A stretch of DNA of 64,000 bases from Paracyclopina nana (GCA_019096065.1 JAGUCH010000005.1:3348001-3412000), one strand, 5' to 3'; shown: positions 36,201-50,600, counted from the first letter of the stretch. The notes: a model not told the origin generated them from the letters alone. A program made the numbers and translations.

Positions 36201-36939
36201 TAGGACTCTTATTTGAAAAAATGTTTCCGCGCCAGATATGTGATGAAAAAGTTTGCTTTTTTCATTCTTACATCATCTGTGTGTGGACATTGAATTATCC
36301 TATACGCCGAAGGCTTGACGCAATTGGAAAACTTTCATGAATTAGCTACCTTGCTCATGGCCATATAACGACAATAATAATGGTATAAACAGTAGACATT
36401 ATAGCTATAAAAACAATTAAACCAGTATTTTTGGAGTCCTCGCCATAAAGACGACGCGTTGAAATCATCCACATAAAAAACCGTGTGGGAAAAAAGGCTA
36501 CTCCGAATTTTCCACTATTGAAACGCCCCCAGATCGAAATAACGACAGGAAATGCATTGTGATATACCTGCAGCAAATTGTCCATCGATGCCGAAGAGCT
36601 GGAGGCCCCTGGAGCAGCGATTACGGACTCTTTGGTATCGGAATCAGAGGCCGAAGACATGCCATCTCCGCCTCCATGATAGTGACCGCCGTCCTGCTCG
36701 TCGTATATCGCATCCAGCTGCTCGCGGTCGTCGCAGACGTCACAAATGAGGTCGTCGGGGTCCAAAATGCCGCCCTCGTGGGACTTGAGGCTGGCCACGG
36801 ACACCCAGTAGGCGCTCGTTTTGCCAATGGCTTTTTTGTAACGTGTGGCAGCAAGATTTGTGACCTCTTGCACACTGATGTCGCCATCCCCACAAGGAAC
36901 GACGATTTTGGTGCCGTTGAAACTGATCGTCACCTTCAT
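30264..36939 (-). CDS. PARD3: Partitioning-defective 3 homolog (Par-3 / bazooka), complete
   Basis: Six coding exons join in phase: 36939-36568, 34779-34400, 34334-33739, 33371-33055, 32514-32307 and 32242-30264, giving 1283 residues. Par-3 is the scaffold of the Par-3/Par-6/aPKC polarity complex at the cell cortex and junctions. The N-terminal CR1 oligomerisation domain (~1-85) is plain: MKVTISFNGTKIVVPCGDGD and ICDVCDDREQLDAIYDEQD. PDZ1 (~272-355) contains EIGPLGIHVVP, PDZ2 (~405-495) GSAGLGFSITTRD, and PDZ3 (~595-690) AGLGVSVKGKTS and GGAASRDGRL. The CR3 aPKC-binding and phosphorylation motif GRQSMSEKR is conserved at ~868. The C-terminal third is low-complexity, rich in Gln, Ser, Pro and Tyr, on one long exon. 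An in-frame TAA precedes the first ATG closely, supporting the start. Non-coding 5' exons probably lie upstream. Confidence 0.97.
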
Positions 36940-39900
36940 GATGTTTTAGCGGATGTTGACCACCGGGGGGTAGTTTCTCTTCTTGCACATGTTCTTCAGT
37001 CCTAGAAGAATAGAGCTTGGTTTTTGGCAGGTCAACAAAGAAAACGAACTTTCACGCGAGCATGCAAAACGACAATTCTTCAAGTGATCAGTGTTATATG
37101 CGCACAGGAGCTTTGGCGTGTCGAATATCTACTAATAACCTAATGCATGATTGTGCTCCAGGGGTCGTAATAAGATATGTGGCCAAAGACTTTTCCTATT
37201 CGCTCGCGCCCTGATGAATTATGACGAATCCGCATAATGGCTCAGGGCCCCAAGGAGATGGCTATAAAAACGGCAATTTTGTGGGCTTTTTTTAGTGACA
37301 TTACGACCCATGACGACAACGCCCATGATGATCTCAGCCTACATTGGAAGAGACACAAAAGGATGAACTGTACTAGATTTCACGCTTGAGGATTCTGTAA
37401 AAGCCCTCGAATGTCGGGAGAAAATGATGTGCGAAAATCCAGAGCATTTCAGAACTTCCTGCTAGTTCAACAGCAAATAGCTAAAAGAAATTATCAAAAC
37501 GGCTTCTTATTTTTCATTTTTCACGAAGATTGCAACGACTGCTACAAGAGTTTCTTCCCAAGCTGGTAAGACGTGGAAAAATGGACCGAAGCAAGTTTTT
37601 AGCAAACATGCTACACGCTTAATTTTTAGCATGAAACAAGGCAATTCTGCTTGAAACCGAAGCAAATTACCCGGATTTTTCATGGCGAGAGAGAAACTAT
37701 TGTTTTTGTCACAATTCTGTCTGATTGCTCTAATCTGCGTTCCACTCGCTCTCGTGTCACCAACGAGCCATTTTCGGTGCACTTTTTTTGGTGGAAATGT
37801 GGAAGTGGCACACCAAAACACGCCCTTATTTGGGTGTAGTTGGTATATTCACGGAAATTGGTTGCAGCACACAATATGCTTTTTTGGCCTGCTACTGTTG
37901 AAAAATCTCGCGCATTCCTGAAAGGTTGTCAGATTCACACATGACTCTCAAAATTGTAGCCCTCATCTTACGCCTTGGGCATTTCGAACAGAGCCATTTC
38001 TGATCACGGCCAAAAACATTGGTCAGATTCGCGTTTGACTACATCCACTACATTATACACAGGCGTACAAAAGAAGACAGATCTAGGTAACCTTGCTGCA
38101 GCATTCTCAAACGAGTGTTTTTAACGAAGGTCATCATCATCATCATCATCTATGGCTATAGCACGTGTTTGACGTCTTTTCAATTTTCTAGCTCATTCCA
38201 ATACACGTAAAATAGTGCATAATCCTACTACCTGGTTTCGAGACTATGCACTGATGGCTTCATCGCATCTTTAGCATCTGCGAGAATAATTTCTCCTTCC
38301 TGCTTATTTTTTGCCCCGGCATTGCAATATAGGCCGTCGTCATCATGACGCAGAGCAAAATATGAATAAAAAAGAAATTACGGTGCAGTTGTTGAGTCGT
38401 GAAACGCGAGACCCACCACCCCCTTCATGTCACGATCTGGACGGATACACCTTGGTACGAGGGCTGATTTGTAGATGCCACACCAATCATAGATAAGAAG
38501 ATTGCTGATTGGGATCTTTTGGCAGACTCAGAAGGAAGCAATTAAAAGCCCGGCAAAAGTATATCTTGAGCGAAATCCACGTGCAGCCGGCGGAAATGGA
38601 AAAATGAAATCGGATCGCTCCTGACCAGTATGTGGAATGCAGCGAGGAGGGGAAAGAAACTATTAATTGCTAAACCGCATTTTACTTCATTAGCCTCCGC
38701 AAGCAGCCAATAACAGCTGAAGTCACGACGACCACGCAAGTGCAAATGAATTATTGATGCATTTTTCAACTCTCTTTTGGGTAGCCAGAATGCTACTAAT
38801 ATAGTTCATAAAATACGGATAGATGGCACACTGGCACCTGATGATTTGGAAATGTATGCGTCATCGTGATTTTGCGCGAGAAGCAAGAGAAAGGTGCGCG
38901 ACAGTTAGGCGCTCCTGTTGTTTTTCAATGGTCACTACTGGCACTCATTGACTGCTAACGAATCCTTTCTTTGTTAATGACAGGCGATAACAATGGGTCA
39001 GGTAAATTTGACCATTCGTTGGGCGCTTTAATTGAGCCAACTACCGAGTAGCCGTGGACACGGCCTGCGTGGGCAAAAATAGAATGGCATTCCAATGTCC
39101 AACGTAGATGATGATGATGACGACGAAACCAAAAGCTCCCACGCCACTTTGCCACCAGTCCTGCTTTGCGCGTGCATTTTTTCCCTGATTCGCGCGAATA
39201 AATGAAGCCTGGGTCAAAAATCAATAGAACGCCTACCTTTTAAAACGAGGACTCCGATCGATGCTGGAATGTTTGGTCCGTTACGACGGCTTCTGCTTAG
39301 TCATGGGGAAGTGATTTGAATTTTTTGGAGGAGCTTAGAGGCGGATGTCTTGCAAGTCCTAAGGTCCTTGGGCAGTTGGTCCGCACTAATATTCAGCAGT
39401 CCACAGGGCACTCGAGCACTGACTGAAGCCTCGCGAGTGCCACCGAGCCACTTTTCGCCAGCAGCAGAGCCTACCTTGACTCGAGCGAGCGCGCCACACA
39501 GCTACACATTTGCAACGACGACGACGACAATCTGACGCGAGAGAGTTGAAAATTCCACCTGGATTTGGGCCTCAGAAGTCTGCTCCCCTCCAAATGTCCA
39601 CAAAATAACGTCACTTTACTGATTGATCAAAAATCACGCCATTAGGGCAAGTCAATATATGTTCGATTGATTTGGCGTAAAATCACTCCTTGTTTACGCT
39701 TGTGAATATTTGAATTTTTCGCCACTGGTTTCAGTTGGCGTTGAGCGAGAGTCGGCATAAATATTTTTAGGCAATCAAAGGATTTCCCATTTTTATTTTG
39801 TCCGTTAATTAACTCAATCACATGGTAAACAGTTGCGTAAAATTAGACTATCTTATTGATTTCTTGCAAAAAAACCCAAAAACTGATGCAATCTTAGAAT

Positions 39901-40241
39901 TTTCCAACAAATCAATTTTAAAGAGATGGATTGAGGCGGATTCGATCTCATGAAAACATAAAACCAACCGCGAAATTTCAAAATAAATCTTTCAGGATTA
40001 ACTTTAACTGGCGTAATACTTCTTAAAGTGTAAAATTAATTTTCTGAGAAGATTACAAATTCTTAACCGCTAAATGTCCAAATTCAAAGTACCACTGTCA
40101 GGCGAGGTTATTTTTTAACGGAGCTCAAGTGGCGCAATATTGCGACAAATATCTCTCTAAACCTCACGTGACTGCCAAATCAAAACAAATTCCAACTTGC
40201 TATGTGTCAACTCAAGTGGTAATTCCGAAGCTTCATAAACT
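36940..40241. other. Divergent intergenic region between Par-3 and TRAPPC11
   Basis: No coding gene is seen. Minus-strand donor-like sites, TCAAG followed by GTAGGC near 39475 and AAAAG followed by GTAGGC near 39235, lie in CpG-containing DNA and are candidates for Par-3 untranslated exons. A short acceptor-like sequence stands just upstream of the Par-3 ATG. These assignments are weak. Confidence 0.3.
38130..38150. repeat. Short (tca)n microsatellite
   Basis: About seven uninterrupted trinucleotide units. Confidence 0.8.
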
Positions 40242-43200
40242 ATGGAAAACACATTGCCAAGTGAGCTACTGACGGTTCCAGTGCCACCAGTGGCTCTCGT
40301 TGGTCTAGATGCCAACGGAAGTCATGCTCGACTATGGAAAGCATTGCTTCAGGAAGGGGGCGGAAATCGGTCCTTGAGGTGGCTCCTCATTGACGATCCT
40401 GGAAATGACCTGCCAAAGTCTCCAAAGGCCAGAAGAACGTCATATGAGTGGTTCATTCCTAAAGGGATGCTCAAGACAAACTGGATGAACAAGCACTTGA
40501 ACATGGTGCCGGCCGTCGCAGTCGTTTTCGTTGATCTCGAATGGACTGATCCAGAGTGGAATGAAAGGAAAATGGAGTGCTCTGCTCGAGTTCAAGCTGT
40601 TCGAGCTGCATTGAGCGGCCGTGGTACTAAAATTGCTCTTGTCTTAATTCAGAGAAAGGAAATGACTCCACCTTCAGTGGGATCGGAGGAAAATACAGCT
40701 TCCGAAAGAGCCACGGCACTTTGCTCAGCTTGTGATTTATCCGCTCGGTCCCTCTTTGTGCTCCCCATCAATGTTGAAAACTTGTCAGGCTACATTGTCA
40801 GGCTGGAAAATGCGTTTTCTGAGCTCGCACAAAACTACTACCACCAAGTACTAACCTTTTATTTTCTATGCTACTGCATATTCAAGTAATGCTTATTTCC
40901 TTAGGAAATTCGCGGAGTCAAAGGTCATCGGGACTATTTGAACAAGACCACTCACTTGTACTTATTTGTGAGGCATCAGTTTAAAATTGGCTTTTTGAAT
41001 GAGCTGAAACGAGACTGGCATGCTGCTTACAAACACTACAGCCAAGCATACAACCTCTTAATGGAGGTTAGGGCTACTGACACCAATATCATGGAAGTCA
41101 AAACAATCGGAGGATTTGTCAACTTCAAGATGTGCAAATTAGCCTTCCAGCTGAATCTTCCGAGGGACGCAATTTCTCAATTCAGACGCCATATGGACAT
41201 ATTTCAGCATAAAGTTGGCCTAGAGGAATTGGCTTTTGAGCACCGAGGATGGCAATCAAATCAATGCAGCACTTTTGCAGCAATCTTCGCCGACGCCATC
41301 AAGCATGGACTACCAGCAATACAGACTCAACACCCAGGCCTTTATTACCAGCAGGTAAGAATAGCGTAATAGAAAAAATATGATTATCTTCATTTTTTGT
41401 CAGTATCAGGAAAATCAATGTTATTTGTTACAAATCTGATTGGCCCAACCCGCCCATTTTTTCATGAATGCTCTTAGACTTTTCTTTTGAACTAGCAGTA
41501 AAATGAGACCGGAAAGATGTCAGAATCGTAAAAAAGATGGCCAAGTCCTTTTGCTTCAAACGTGTAATTTAAATTCACCACACAGGCAGCGCAATACGCC
41601 ATACAAAGACGAAAGTTGGCCGAAGAATTTTGTAGTGATGCTGCGACGTATCCGGACCCAGACCCTTTGATAAATGAGCAGTCCTTGGAATTCTACGGAC
41701 AGAGGTATTTGTGTCATTCAAATTCGTAGGAAAGGTCTTGGTCATCTTGTTATTTTGTCTTTAAGGCCATGGAGACCAGGAAAAGTGTCGATTGAGCCTC
41801 CAGACATGGAGCTCGAACAGAATGGAATCAAAGCGCTGATTTTCAAGGAAGGCAAAATTCAGCCATCGCATTCAGAAATCATAGTGCATCTTTTGCGCCT
41901 GGCAATCCATCATTACAAGACTTTTCGGTCACCCAGAGCTGAAAGCAATTTAACAGTGACTATGGCCGAGGAGCTCGTGTCATCTCAACGCTGCAAGGAG
42001 GCTTTGAGTTTGTTGGATCCAATAGTCGACCAATATAGACGAGATGCATGGAATATCTTACTAAAGGCAGTTCTGCAATTGGCACTCAAATGTGCCTTTC
42101 TCGTAGCTGATGTCCCCAAGTATCTAGCCTTCGGCCTTGAATTGGCTTCAAACTCGTCTGAGGAAGAGGCTGAAGAAAAATGCAGAATCATGTCAAATGT
42201 CAGCAAGCTTTTCCAATCACCCCCGAAAATCCCATCAACAGAGCCAGGTAAGGGAAAGGATTAGTTTTGAATCCAGCCATTTACAGCCTTCATTTGATAT
42301 TAGGTCTGACTTCCAAAGTGGAGCGAGTGGCTGTCGGCGAAGCAGCCAAATTGTGGACCGATTTAATCATGGGGGATCCTAAAACTGAAACCGTCACAAT
42401 GGGGCCAGAGTTATACGACAGGTCGGCCTTGAAGGTCAGAGTTGCCTTTCACAGCCAGACTTTTAAGGCCGATGAAAAAGTTGTCCTTTCCGTATATGTG
42501 AAGAACAACTCGCCCAAGTCGTCTGATGAGGCCGTTACGTGCACGATCCCTTTAATGGGTGTGGAATTATGCACCGAGGGTGCTGCAGCGAAAAGTCTGA
42601 AATGGGAGGCCTCGGCTGATGCTGCCATTCATTTAAGTCCAGGCGACACCCATGTGCAGCATTTCGAGTTTTTGCCCGCTTCAGAGGACGTGGGCAAAAA
42701 ACTGATTGCGGACAAAGTCATTCTGTCAATAGGCAACAACCGTGGCTTCAAATTGAGGCTCCTTGTAATGCTCCCCAAAGAGAGGCCCGCAATGAACACA
42801 GACTTCCCTAAATGCGGATCTAAAAGTTAGTGCCACCACTTGCCTGTAGTCTATTGGACTTTTGATGCTTAATATGACTTCTTTTAGGCACTGCTATATT
42901 GTCCGAAGATGCCGTTGATGGAGGGTGTGGTGATTTAGACCTCATTCCCCTCTCTGCTGCCTCAGTTACTATAGATCAGAGGGAGCCTCAAGTGGCCATG
43001 ACAGTCATAACTAATGGCCCAGCTCTTATCGGAGAGTGGTTTCACATTAAAGTGGAACTTATCAACAACGAGGCTGTCAGGGTAACCGACGTGTCTGTAG
43101 TGGCCAAGCTCGAAGAGGCAAATGATCCGATAATAGCTGACACCACTCGGCTCACTTTGGACTACAAGTAAATGCAATGTTTTTCTCTCTTTTAATGCGG

Positions 43201-44495
43201 TAAAGTAAAACTTTCTCTCCAACCAGAACAAAGGAACCAGAAACTCCAGCCACTCCAGATGATGCTCCTGGTGGCCCAAAAGAGTTTGCATTCACGTCAC
43301 CTCCTGCAGTGAAGGTCATATCCAATGGCCTTTCAGTTGGGGGAAAGGCTTTTGTCACATTTTACATTCGGTCATCAACCACTGGACATCGAGGAGTCGT
43401 CCTTGACGTGTCTTACAAGTTGGAAGACGAGCGGAAAACTGGCTACGAATGTCACTTGAACGAGAAAATCGACCTTGAAACCATCGAGCCGTTCCTCATT
43501 GGATCTGAGCTGTTGAGGTACGGTTTTTCAATCGAAGTATACGTACTTACTTAGAACGTGTGATCATATCATTGCAGCTGCCGAAATCAAGTTAAGCTGC
43601 AAACCGCTTATAGCGATGAGCCATTCCTATTGATGCCGGAAATAAAAGCCCTTTCTAGACACGCCATTCGGATCGTGGATACTTGCGTCGAGCTCCGTTT
43701 TCCTATGAAGAGATTAGGGGCCTCACACCTGCAGCCTCAGCTACAAGGTTGTACTCTTTACCAAGAAAGCGTAGCGAATGAGTGCTACGCTCTCAAAGTG
43801 GAGCGTGGAGACTTGGCCTCTAGCAGCCTCGAAGTGCAAGACCTCACCATTGGGAAGTACGTCATTAATTGGATACGAGAGGACTACGTCGAGAACGAGG
43901 ATCAGGTTGACAAGGACTTGTGTTCATCGTCATCATATGAATTGCAGAGTGTTCAAGTTTGCCAGAGCTCATTATATGCCGAGGCCAAATTGCCAGCTTA
44001 TGCCGTTGCGCGAGTGCCCTTCGGCCTCACTTTTCGTCTTACCAACCGAACTGAGGTTGTGCTCGAATTCAACATGACAATGGAGTCGAGTGACGCATTT
44101 ATGCTGTCTGGCAACAAGCAGCAGCACTTTAAAATTTCGCCCGGATCAACGCATGATCTGAACTACGTCTTGTATCCACTATTAGCTGGTGAGGCCGTGT
44201 CGTTGCCATTGCCCAAATTAAGTTCCCTGAGGCCGGTCTTGCCTCACGATGATGTTGGAGCAACTATACAAAGGCTGTTGCCATCACACATTACTGGTAT
44301 TATTTCTTTAAAAAGGGCAATTGGTGAGCTTTTCCACAATTGTTTTTTTATTTTGCAGTTTTGCCACGGAGCCGGGGAAAATATTCGCCGAGCGCTGAAA
44401 AACGAAGTGAAGACAGGAAGGAGCCGTTCTTCACCATATGTAAGCCTGTTTTTGTCCCCGAGGTGGCTTTCGTGAAGGCTCGAAACAAATTATAA
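40242..44495 (+). CDS. TRAPPC11: Trafficking protein particle complex subunit 11 (foie gras / gryzun), complete
   Basis: Nine exons join in phase: 40242-40847, 40905-41354, 41586-41704, 41766-42247, 42304-42825, 42888-43167, 43227-43517, 43578-44296 and 44359-44495, giving 1201 residues, about the length of human TRAPPC11. The match is clear throughout: RTSYEWFIPKGMLKTNWMNK, SERATALCSACDLSARSLF, LNKTTHLYLFVRHQFKIGF, AIQTQHPGLYYQQ, YPDPDPLINEQSLEFYGQR and the C-terminal SDAFMLSGNKQQ. The foie-gras domain covers roughly residues 240-520, followed by the beta-rich gryzun part. The protein is a subunit of metazoan TRAPP III, acting in ER-to-Golgi traffic and autophagy. Introns are 51-66 nt except intron 2 (231 nt). 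The ATG is the first after an upstream stop. Confidence 0.97.
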
Positions 44496-44517
44496 TCTCT
44501 AGTCAATGTGTTGTGCA

Positions 44518-44523
44518 AATAAA
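44518..44523 (+). terminator. TRAPPC11 polyadenylation signal
   Basis: AATAAA, 23 nt after the TRAPPC11 stop and only ~86 nt before the start codon of the next gene on the same strand. Confidence 0.75.
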
Positions 44524-44566
44524 GGGACTTTGATTGAGTTATGGCTACGATCCGTGCAAAAGAAGT

Positions 44567-44587
44567 AGTTTATTGCCTTTCACTTAG
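44567..44587 (+). promoter_or_regulatory. 3' splice-site-like tract just upstream of the SLC15 start
   Basis: A pyrimidine-rich tract ending tttcacttag stands 22 nt before the SLC15 ATG, downstream of the TRAPPC11 polyadenylation signal. It resembles an acceptor. It could receive a spliced-leader RNA or an untranslated exon lying inside or upstream of TRAPPC11. No TATA box is visible in the 113-nt gap. Confidence 0.4.
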
Positions 44588-44608
44588 CGATATTGCTTAG
44601 TCACTGAA

Positions 44609-47600
44609 ATGGAGTCGAAAAGGCCAGATTCATCGCGACCTCAACGTGAGCTTCCAGGTTTCAACTTTCACGAGCTTTCCTTTTATAGCACACTCTTTAA
44701 TTGAGACTTTGATCTAGTGATTATTTTTCCTGATGACCGAGACAGTAGTTTCAACGGCTTTGCTTTCTCTGATGACGACTCGACTTCGTATTACATGGGA
44801 GGCTCTCGAAAAGCAAATTCAGTTCCAAAAAATGAGCAGGCTTTTCCTAAAGGCGTCTATGTCATTTGCGTGTCCAAGCTGGGTGAAAGATTTTCGTACT
44901 ATGGAATCAAAGGTTTGCTGTGAACGATCTGTTTTAGAAAGCTAAGCATGATTATCTAATGACGTAGCTGTTGTATCGCTGTATTTACGATATTTGTTTG
45001 AGCAAGATGCAACCACGATTTCCGACGCTGAAGACCGAGCAGCAAGTACTTATCATGCATTCAATTTGATTGCTAATTTTATGCCGCTGATTGGTGCTTA
45101 CATGGCCGATACATACGTGGGAAAGTTCAAAACCATGATGTATTTGTCCATAATCAATATAATTGGCATTGCTGTATTGTCGTTTTCCTCGATTCCACCA
45201 GACAGCAACCGAGTTCAGGATCTCTCTCGACTGTAAGTTTTTGACCTCGTTTACCAAAAAAGAAACTTTAGAGTAGCAGCAGGAAAACTGTGCCCAAAAC
45301 ACGACGTGTAGAACCTAGAAAAGGCCTTGTAATGACAGCTGCTCGTCAGTCAACCAGCTGTAAGTAAGTACTAGGCTAGCACGGGTCTGATTAATCCCAG
45401 TAGAAAAAAACATGTTGGCTCATAAGTAAGGTAGCCTAATAATTTGAGCAAAGCCTTTTTTTCAAGAAAAAAATAAATACCAAGATGGAGTACAAGGTAT
45501 GATGCAATGTATGTAACTTTACCTCCGCAGGTTACTTGCATAAAAGAACATCTACATACAGAGGCAGAATACATTTCATTTGTCTCTAGGGGATTTTAGC
45601 TAGCAATTACATTTTCTTTTCTTTCAAGAGGTTTGGCCTTGACAGGGCTATTTTTGGTGGCCATTGGAAATGGCGGACTTAAGGCTTGCGACGTCGCTTT
45701 AGGCGGAGATCAATTTCGCCTGCCAGAGCAGCAGTCTCACATGGATACGTTTTTCAGCAACTTTTACATATGTGCAAATATTGGCGTCTTTTTGGCCCTT
45801 CTGATTATCCCACTGTTTCGCGACTTGGATTGCCTTGGCCTCAATGATTGCTACATTTTATCTTTTTCGATCGCAGGAGCTGTCATGGTTTTAGCCACAG
45901 GTTTGTAGCTTTTTTCTCACAGATCCACTGTTGACCCTTTTTCAAAAGGCTAACTCAAGTTTCATGCAGTGATACTGGCCTTGGGAAGGCCTTTATATAG
46001 AGTGCAAAAACCACGGCGTAATGTCATATCAGCTTTCTTCAAATGCATTTGGGTAAGCTATTCGCTTCATACTCATACACTAGACCCAAATTGCAATTTT
46101 ATTTGCAATAAAGTCGTATAGCTCTAGTGAATCGTGATTTCTGCATCACCACTCACTGCTGATGCAAATTTTGGCTTTCAGATTGGAGTGAAATGCAAAT
46201 TCGTGGCTGTTGTGGCCAGGGACAGGCACGAGTTTTCACCTCGAGATGAGCAAGACAAATGTGCCAGCAAATTTGGCGGTGAAGGCAAAAAGCATTGGCT
46301 TGATCCCGCTGCAGAAAAGTTTGGCACCAAATTTGTCCTGGGAGTAAAGGATGTTTTGAACGTGTCCGTGCTATTCCTGCTATACCCAGTTTTCTGGTCC
46401 CTTTTTGAACAGATGGTAAGTTTAGGTAATTGCAAAAACTCGGCATGCAATTCTCGTACGTATACATTTTGACTGTAAGCTTTATTGTTGCGAAAAAGAA
46501 AAGGATTCAAGCGGCTGAAAATATTGCGCCAGGCAACTTTTGAAAAGAAGCATTACAACATTTTGAGCAGCATTTGCATTGAGCGTTGATAATGCTAATT
46601 TGCAGAGACAGCCGTACGTACTACATCTCACCAAACAATGCAAACAATAGAAAAGTAGGTTTTTACGTAATTTCCATTTGCAGCGATGTCATGAAGAAAG
46701 GCTTGGAACATTATTTTCTTGCGAATTAGCAGTGCGAACAAGTAAATGCATTCTAAGTGAAATTGCTCTAATTAATAAGGATTAAATAGATACACTAGTG
46801 CAGCTTCTTTTCAATATTTTGCTGATTCCTAATCACCTTATACATGTTCGTTTTCTAGATGCAGACATTGTATGACGTCAATCCTCATTGCTGCTTTTCA
46901 CCGAAACTTGAAGCGCAGAGCATAAGGCTAGCTGAGTTTCGGGCTAATTAGCATGTTTCATAAAAAAAGTCTGAGCACGTGATGCTAACAGATTGTGACC
47001 TAAAAGCTGAGCAAGTTACCAAAACAAACTCATTTCATTAAATATTGATTGTTGTGATAGCTTGAACAAGATTAACTTTCGAAAAGTTTGACAAACGAAC
47101 AATTCTCAAATAAGTCGAAAAAGACGCGCGGGTGTGAGTAGCATCTTGAAGGAAAAAAGTTTTAATGCACTGAGAGGTTCTACCAAGTCTACTCTTATGT
47201 TCTCGATAACCACCCACTCGTGTTCATGCTTTGGAAAACTCTCTTAAAGGGTTCAAGATGGACTTTCCAAGCAACGCGAATGAATGGAAGAATAGGTAAC
47301 GTCAAGGTGCTTCCCGATCAATTACAGCTCGCCAACTCATTACTGGTCATCATATTGGTGAAAATATTTGACCTCCTAATTTACCCGTGCCTAGGTAAAT
47401 AACCATATATGGCATAATTAATAGTTTTTGAGCTATCAAGGCTATGATTTTTAGCCCGAAAGAATTTGCTGAAGAAGCCATTGCAAAAAATCGTCACAGG
47501 AGGCCTCGTTTTATCTTTGGCTTTCTTTGTCTCAGCTTACTTGGAACACGAACTGGAAGCTGATCAACCAGAGCCCATTGGGTTTCAAGAATCACACATC

Positions 47601-50600
47601 ACAATTGTGAATGGGGTTAAAGATTGTAGGGTTCATGTGACGTTAGAAAACGCAAGCTATGCGGAGAACTTTACTTTTGACAAGACACAGCACACCGATA
47701 CATTTGACACTAAATTCCAAATGAATGAGACGTCAGAGCTAAAGATTTCAGCAACGAAGTTCTGCAAAAATTCGCCCACGATGCCAACTGTCAGTACTAC
47801 TTTCTTGGTTGATCCAGGAGTGGTTAGTTGAGAAGAAATATGTAAAAATTGGGATTAAGTTATGAATTTTCAGAAAAAGTCGCTGTACCTATGGAGTGAA
47901 ATGGAAAATGTAGGAGATTTGCATATACATGTGAGCGAATTTAATGATTGCATGAAGAAGTCTGACATGGGTGATCCATATGTGAGGTAAGGAATTTTAA
48001 TGCTACTCTTATCCAACTACAAAAGTTCATGTAAAAGCCACAAGATGCCAAAACGGCTTAAACTTCTCAACTAAATTATTAATTCATTGTCATGAGAAAA
48101 AGTTGAAAAGTTGTATAATGCAATTTATATCGTTGCTCAATATTTGAGTATCTCACAGGCTGGTTTATGCCTTTGCCAAAATACATGGATTAATTGAGAA
48201 CAATTCAGCTGAATTAAGAGTTGAAATTCGAAGCCTGTCCAAATTTGAACTTTTGGCTGATTTTTGGCTCAACTTGGAAAACTCATCGGGAGACCAAAAT
48301 GTGACTTACATCGACGATGCAGGAAGGTATCAATGTTACTACTACAAGAAAAATAATAGGCAAATGAAGTATTCTGGCTCCTAAAGGGTTCAAGTTTGCA
48401 TAAAAATTGCGAATGGCACGAGCCGCTGCGAGACCGAATTTATGAAACCCAAATACCACGAACTGAAGCAGGGAGGAGGCTACAACTTTTTTATCACGCT
48501 AATTGACGAGCAGAATTTCCAAGTTGTCGTGGACGAAGTTTTGCCTCCAAATAGCATCCACATTTTTTGGCAATTACCTCAATACTTTCTTCTAACAGCT
48601 GGCGAAGTTATGTTTTGCATTCCAAACATCCAATTTGCCTACACTCAAGTAAGTATTTTTCGATAATGTAGACCAGAGACTTTCAATATAAGTCTCTGAT
48701 GTAGACGAGCAGAAATGTTCATCCGCTCTACTTTTTTCGCTGCTTTCCTGTCTTACCTTTTGATTAGCTTCCACGAATTTCAGATTTTCAATGAGCTCAC
48801 AAGCCATTTTTGCCACTAACTTAGCTGTCGTAGACTCGTAGCCTACAGGAACTGGTGTTATGTCTTGGGACTAGGGTTGACTAAAGCAATAAAAACTTTG
48901 TTGGGACCCTTCTCAATTATAGACCTTTAAAATGGTTTAGTCATGCCTAGCAAGCCGGCTTTACTTGCGATGATAAAGCTCGTATCAATGCTAGGGTTGA
49001 CTAAACAGTAAACCTAGGTAGTTTTAGTTTAGCTAATCAACAATGATTTAAAGGATGGATCTAGCCGTTGTGGATGAGCTCAGTGCAAAAGCAATAACTG
49101 CATTGCATACCTAGAAACCAAATACCTTTTTGTAAAAATGGCCATTTTTATTTGAAACCTTTCATAATTCAAAGAACACTAGAGAGAGCACCTCATGAAT
49201 TAGGGCTCACAATTTCAGTACAGCGAGGATTTTAAAATTTGGGGCAGTCCTCAACTGAAGGGGCACATTGAGATGGCATGGGGCATTCAGTATTGGGGTC
49301 AGGGGCGCATAAGACCATTTCTGGTGGGCAATTAGCCGGGCAATGAGCGGGACATTCTTTTCCATCTGGTCCAGGCGCTGTGAAAAATTGTTGGTGAAGT
49401 CTTTGCCTCATAAACTATACATATAGAGTCCTTACTTGTTCGTGCAATGCAGTAATCTCCAAGGTAGCAGCCATTTTGATCTGTTCCTTTAGAGCATGGC
49501 ATCTCAAGGGGTCCACATTGAGCAGGGCACCCTAGGGCAGGGCAATCATTACCATCCAAGCCTTGAACATCTATGATTTGATAAAGAAATCAGTAAAAGT
49601 ATATTATGTTCTTTTTAAGAATACCAAGATGCTACTAACTTGAGAGTGGAAGGCAAAAATCTGGGGAAGGGCATCCATTGGGAGTTTTTGGTCCTGGGCA
49701 AGTTAAAGAATTGGGCCCACAGTTAGTGGGGCAAAAAGGAGGACATTGACCACCTGAAAGTGTATCATCATCAATTTTGGCTGAATCAGAATTCAAGATA
49801 CCATTAGCTATTACTGGCATTTCTGTCCACGCAAAAATCTGCCGTTGGACATCCATCATTGCCAATTCCACCATAGCATTGCATCTGTTCAGCTGAATTG
49901 CAGTGCACAGGACATAAACCTGGGCAAACTGACCCATCATCTTTGATGGCTGCAAATGAGTTTTTTTCATCTTTTTATTTCGATTAGAGGAAAAGGAGTT
50001 AAGCTAACTCACGCCCATTTGTTGGTGTACAGAAATCAGGCATGGCACATCCCCTATGGTCTTTGCCACCAGCACAAGTTTGAAAACCATTGGAGCAGGT
50101 AGTTGGGCAGATAGGTGGGCATTCTCCATCTGAATTCACAGAAAAATGGTCAAAACAATTTATCGCGTAAAATGGAATCTTAGTGAAATACTTATATCAA
50201 TTGGCAAGCAAGTGTTTTCGATAGGACACCCTTCAGGGCTAACCCCTCCACAAGTTAATTCATTGCTGCCACATTCTTTTGGGCACACAGCTGGGCAAAA
50301 TGATCCATCTGACTTGACGGCTGGAAAAGGACATTTAATTGGCATCTTAGAAACATTTTAAGAACCTGATATTGCTTACGCCCTTTGTTAGGAATACAGA
50401 TGTCTGGTCTAGGACAACCATTTTGGTCTTCTCCACCTGAACAGACCATTTGGTCTTCTCCACAAGCAACAGGGCAAAAAGCTAAGCACTCCGAGCCGTC
50501 CAATCCAGTCATCCCACTTTTGCTTGGAACGCATACATCTGGAATTTTACATCCACTCTTGTCTGTTCCCCTGGCGCAGAAAAGCTCATCTGGTCCACAA

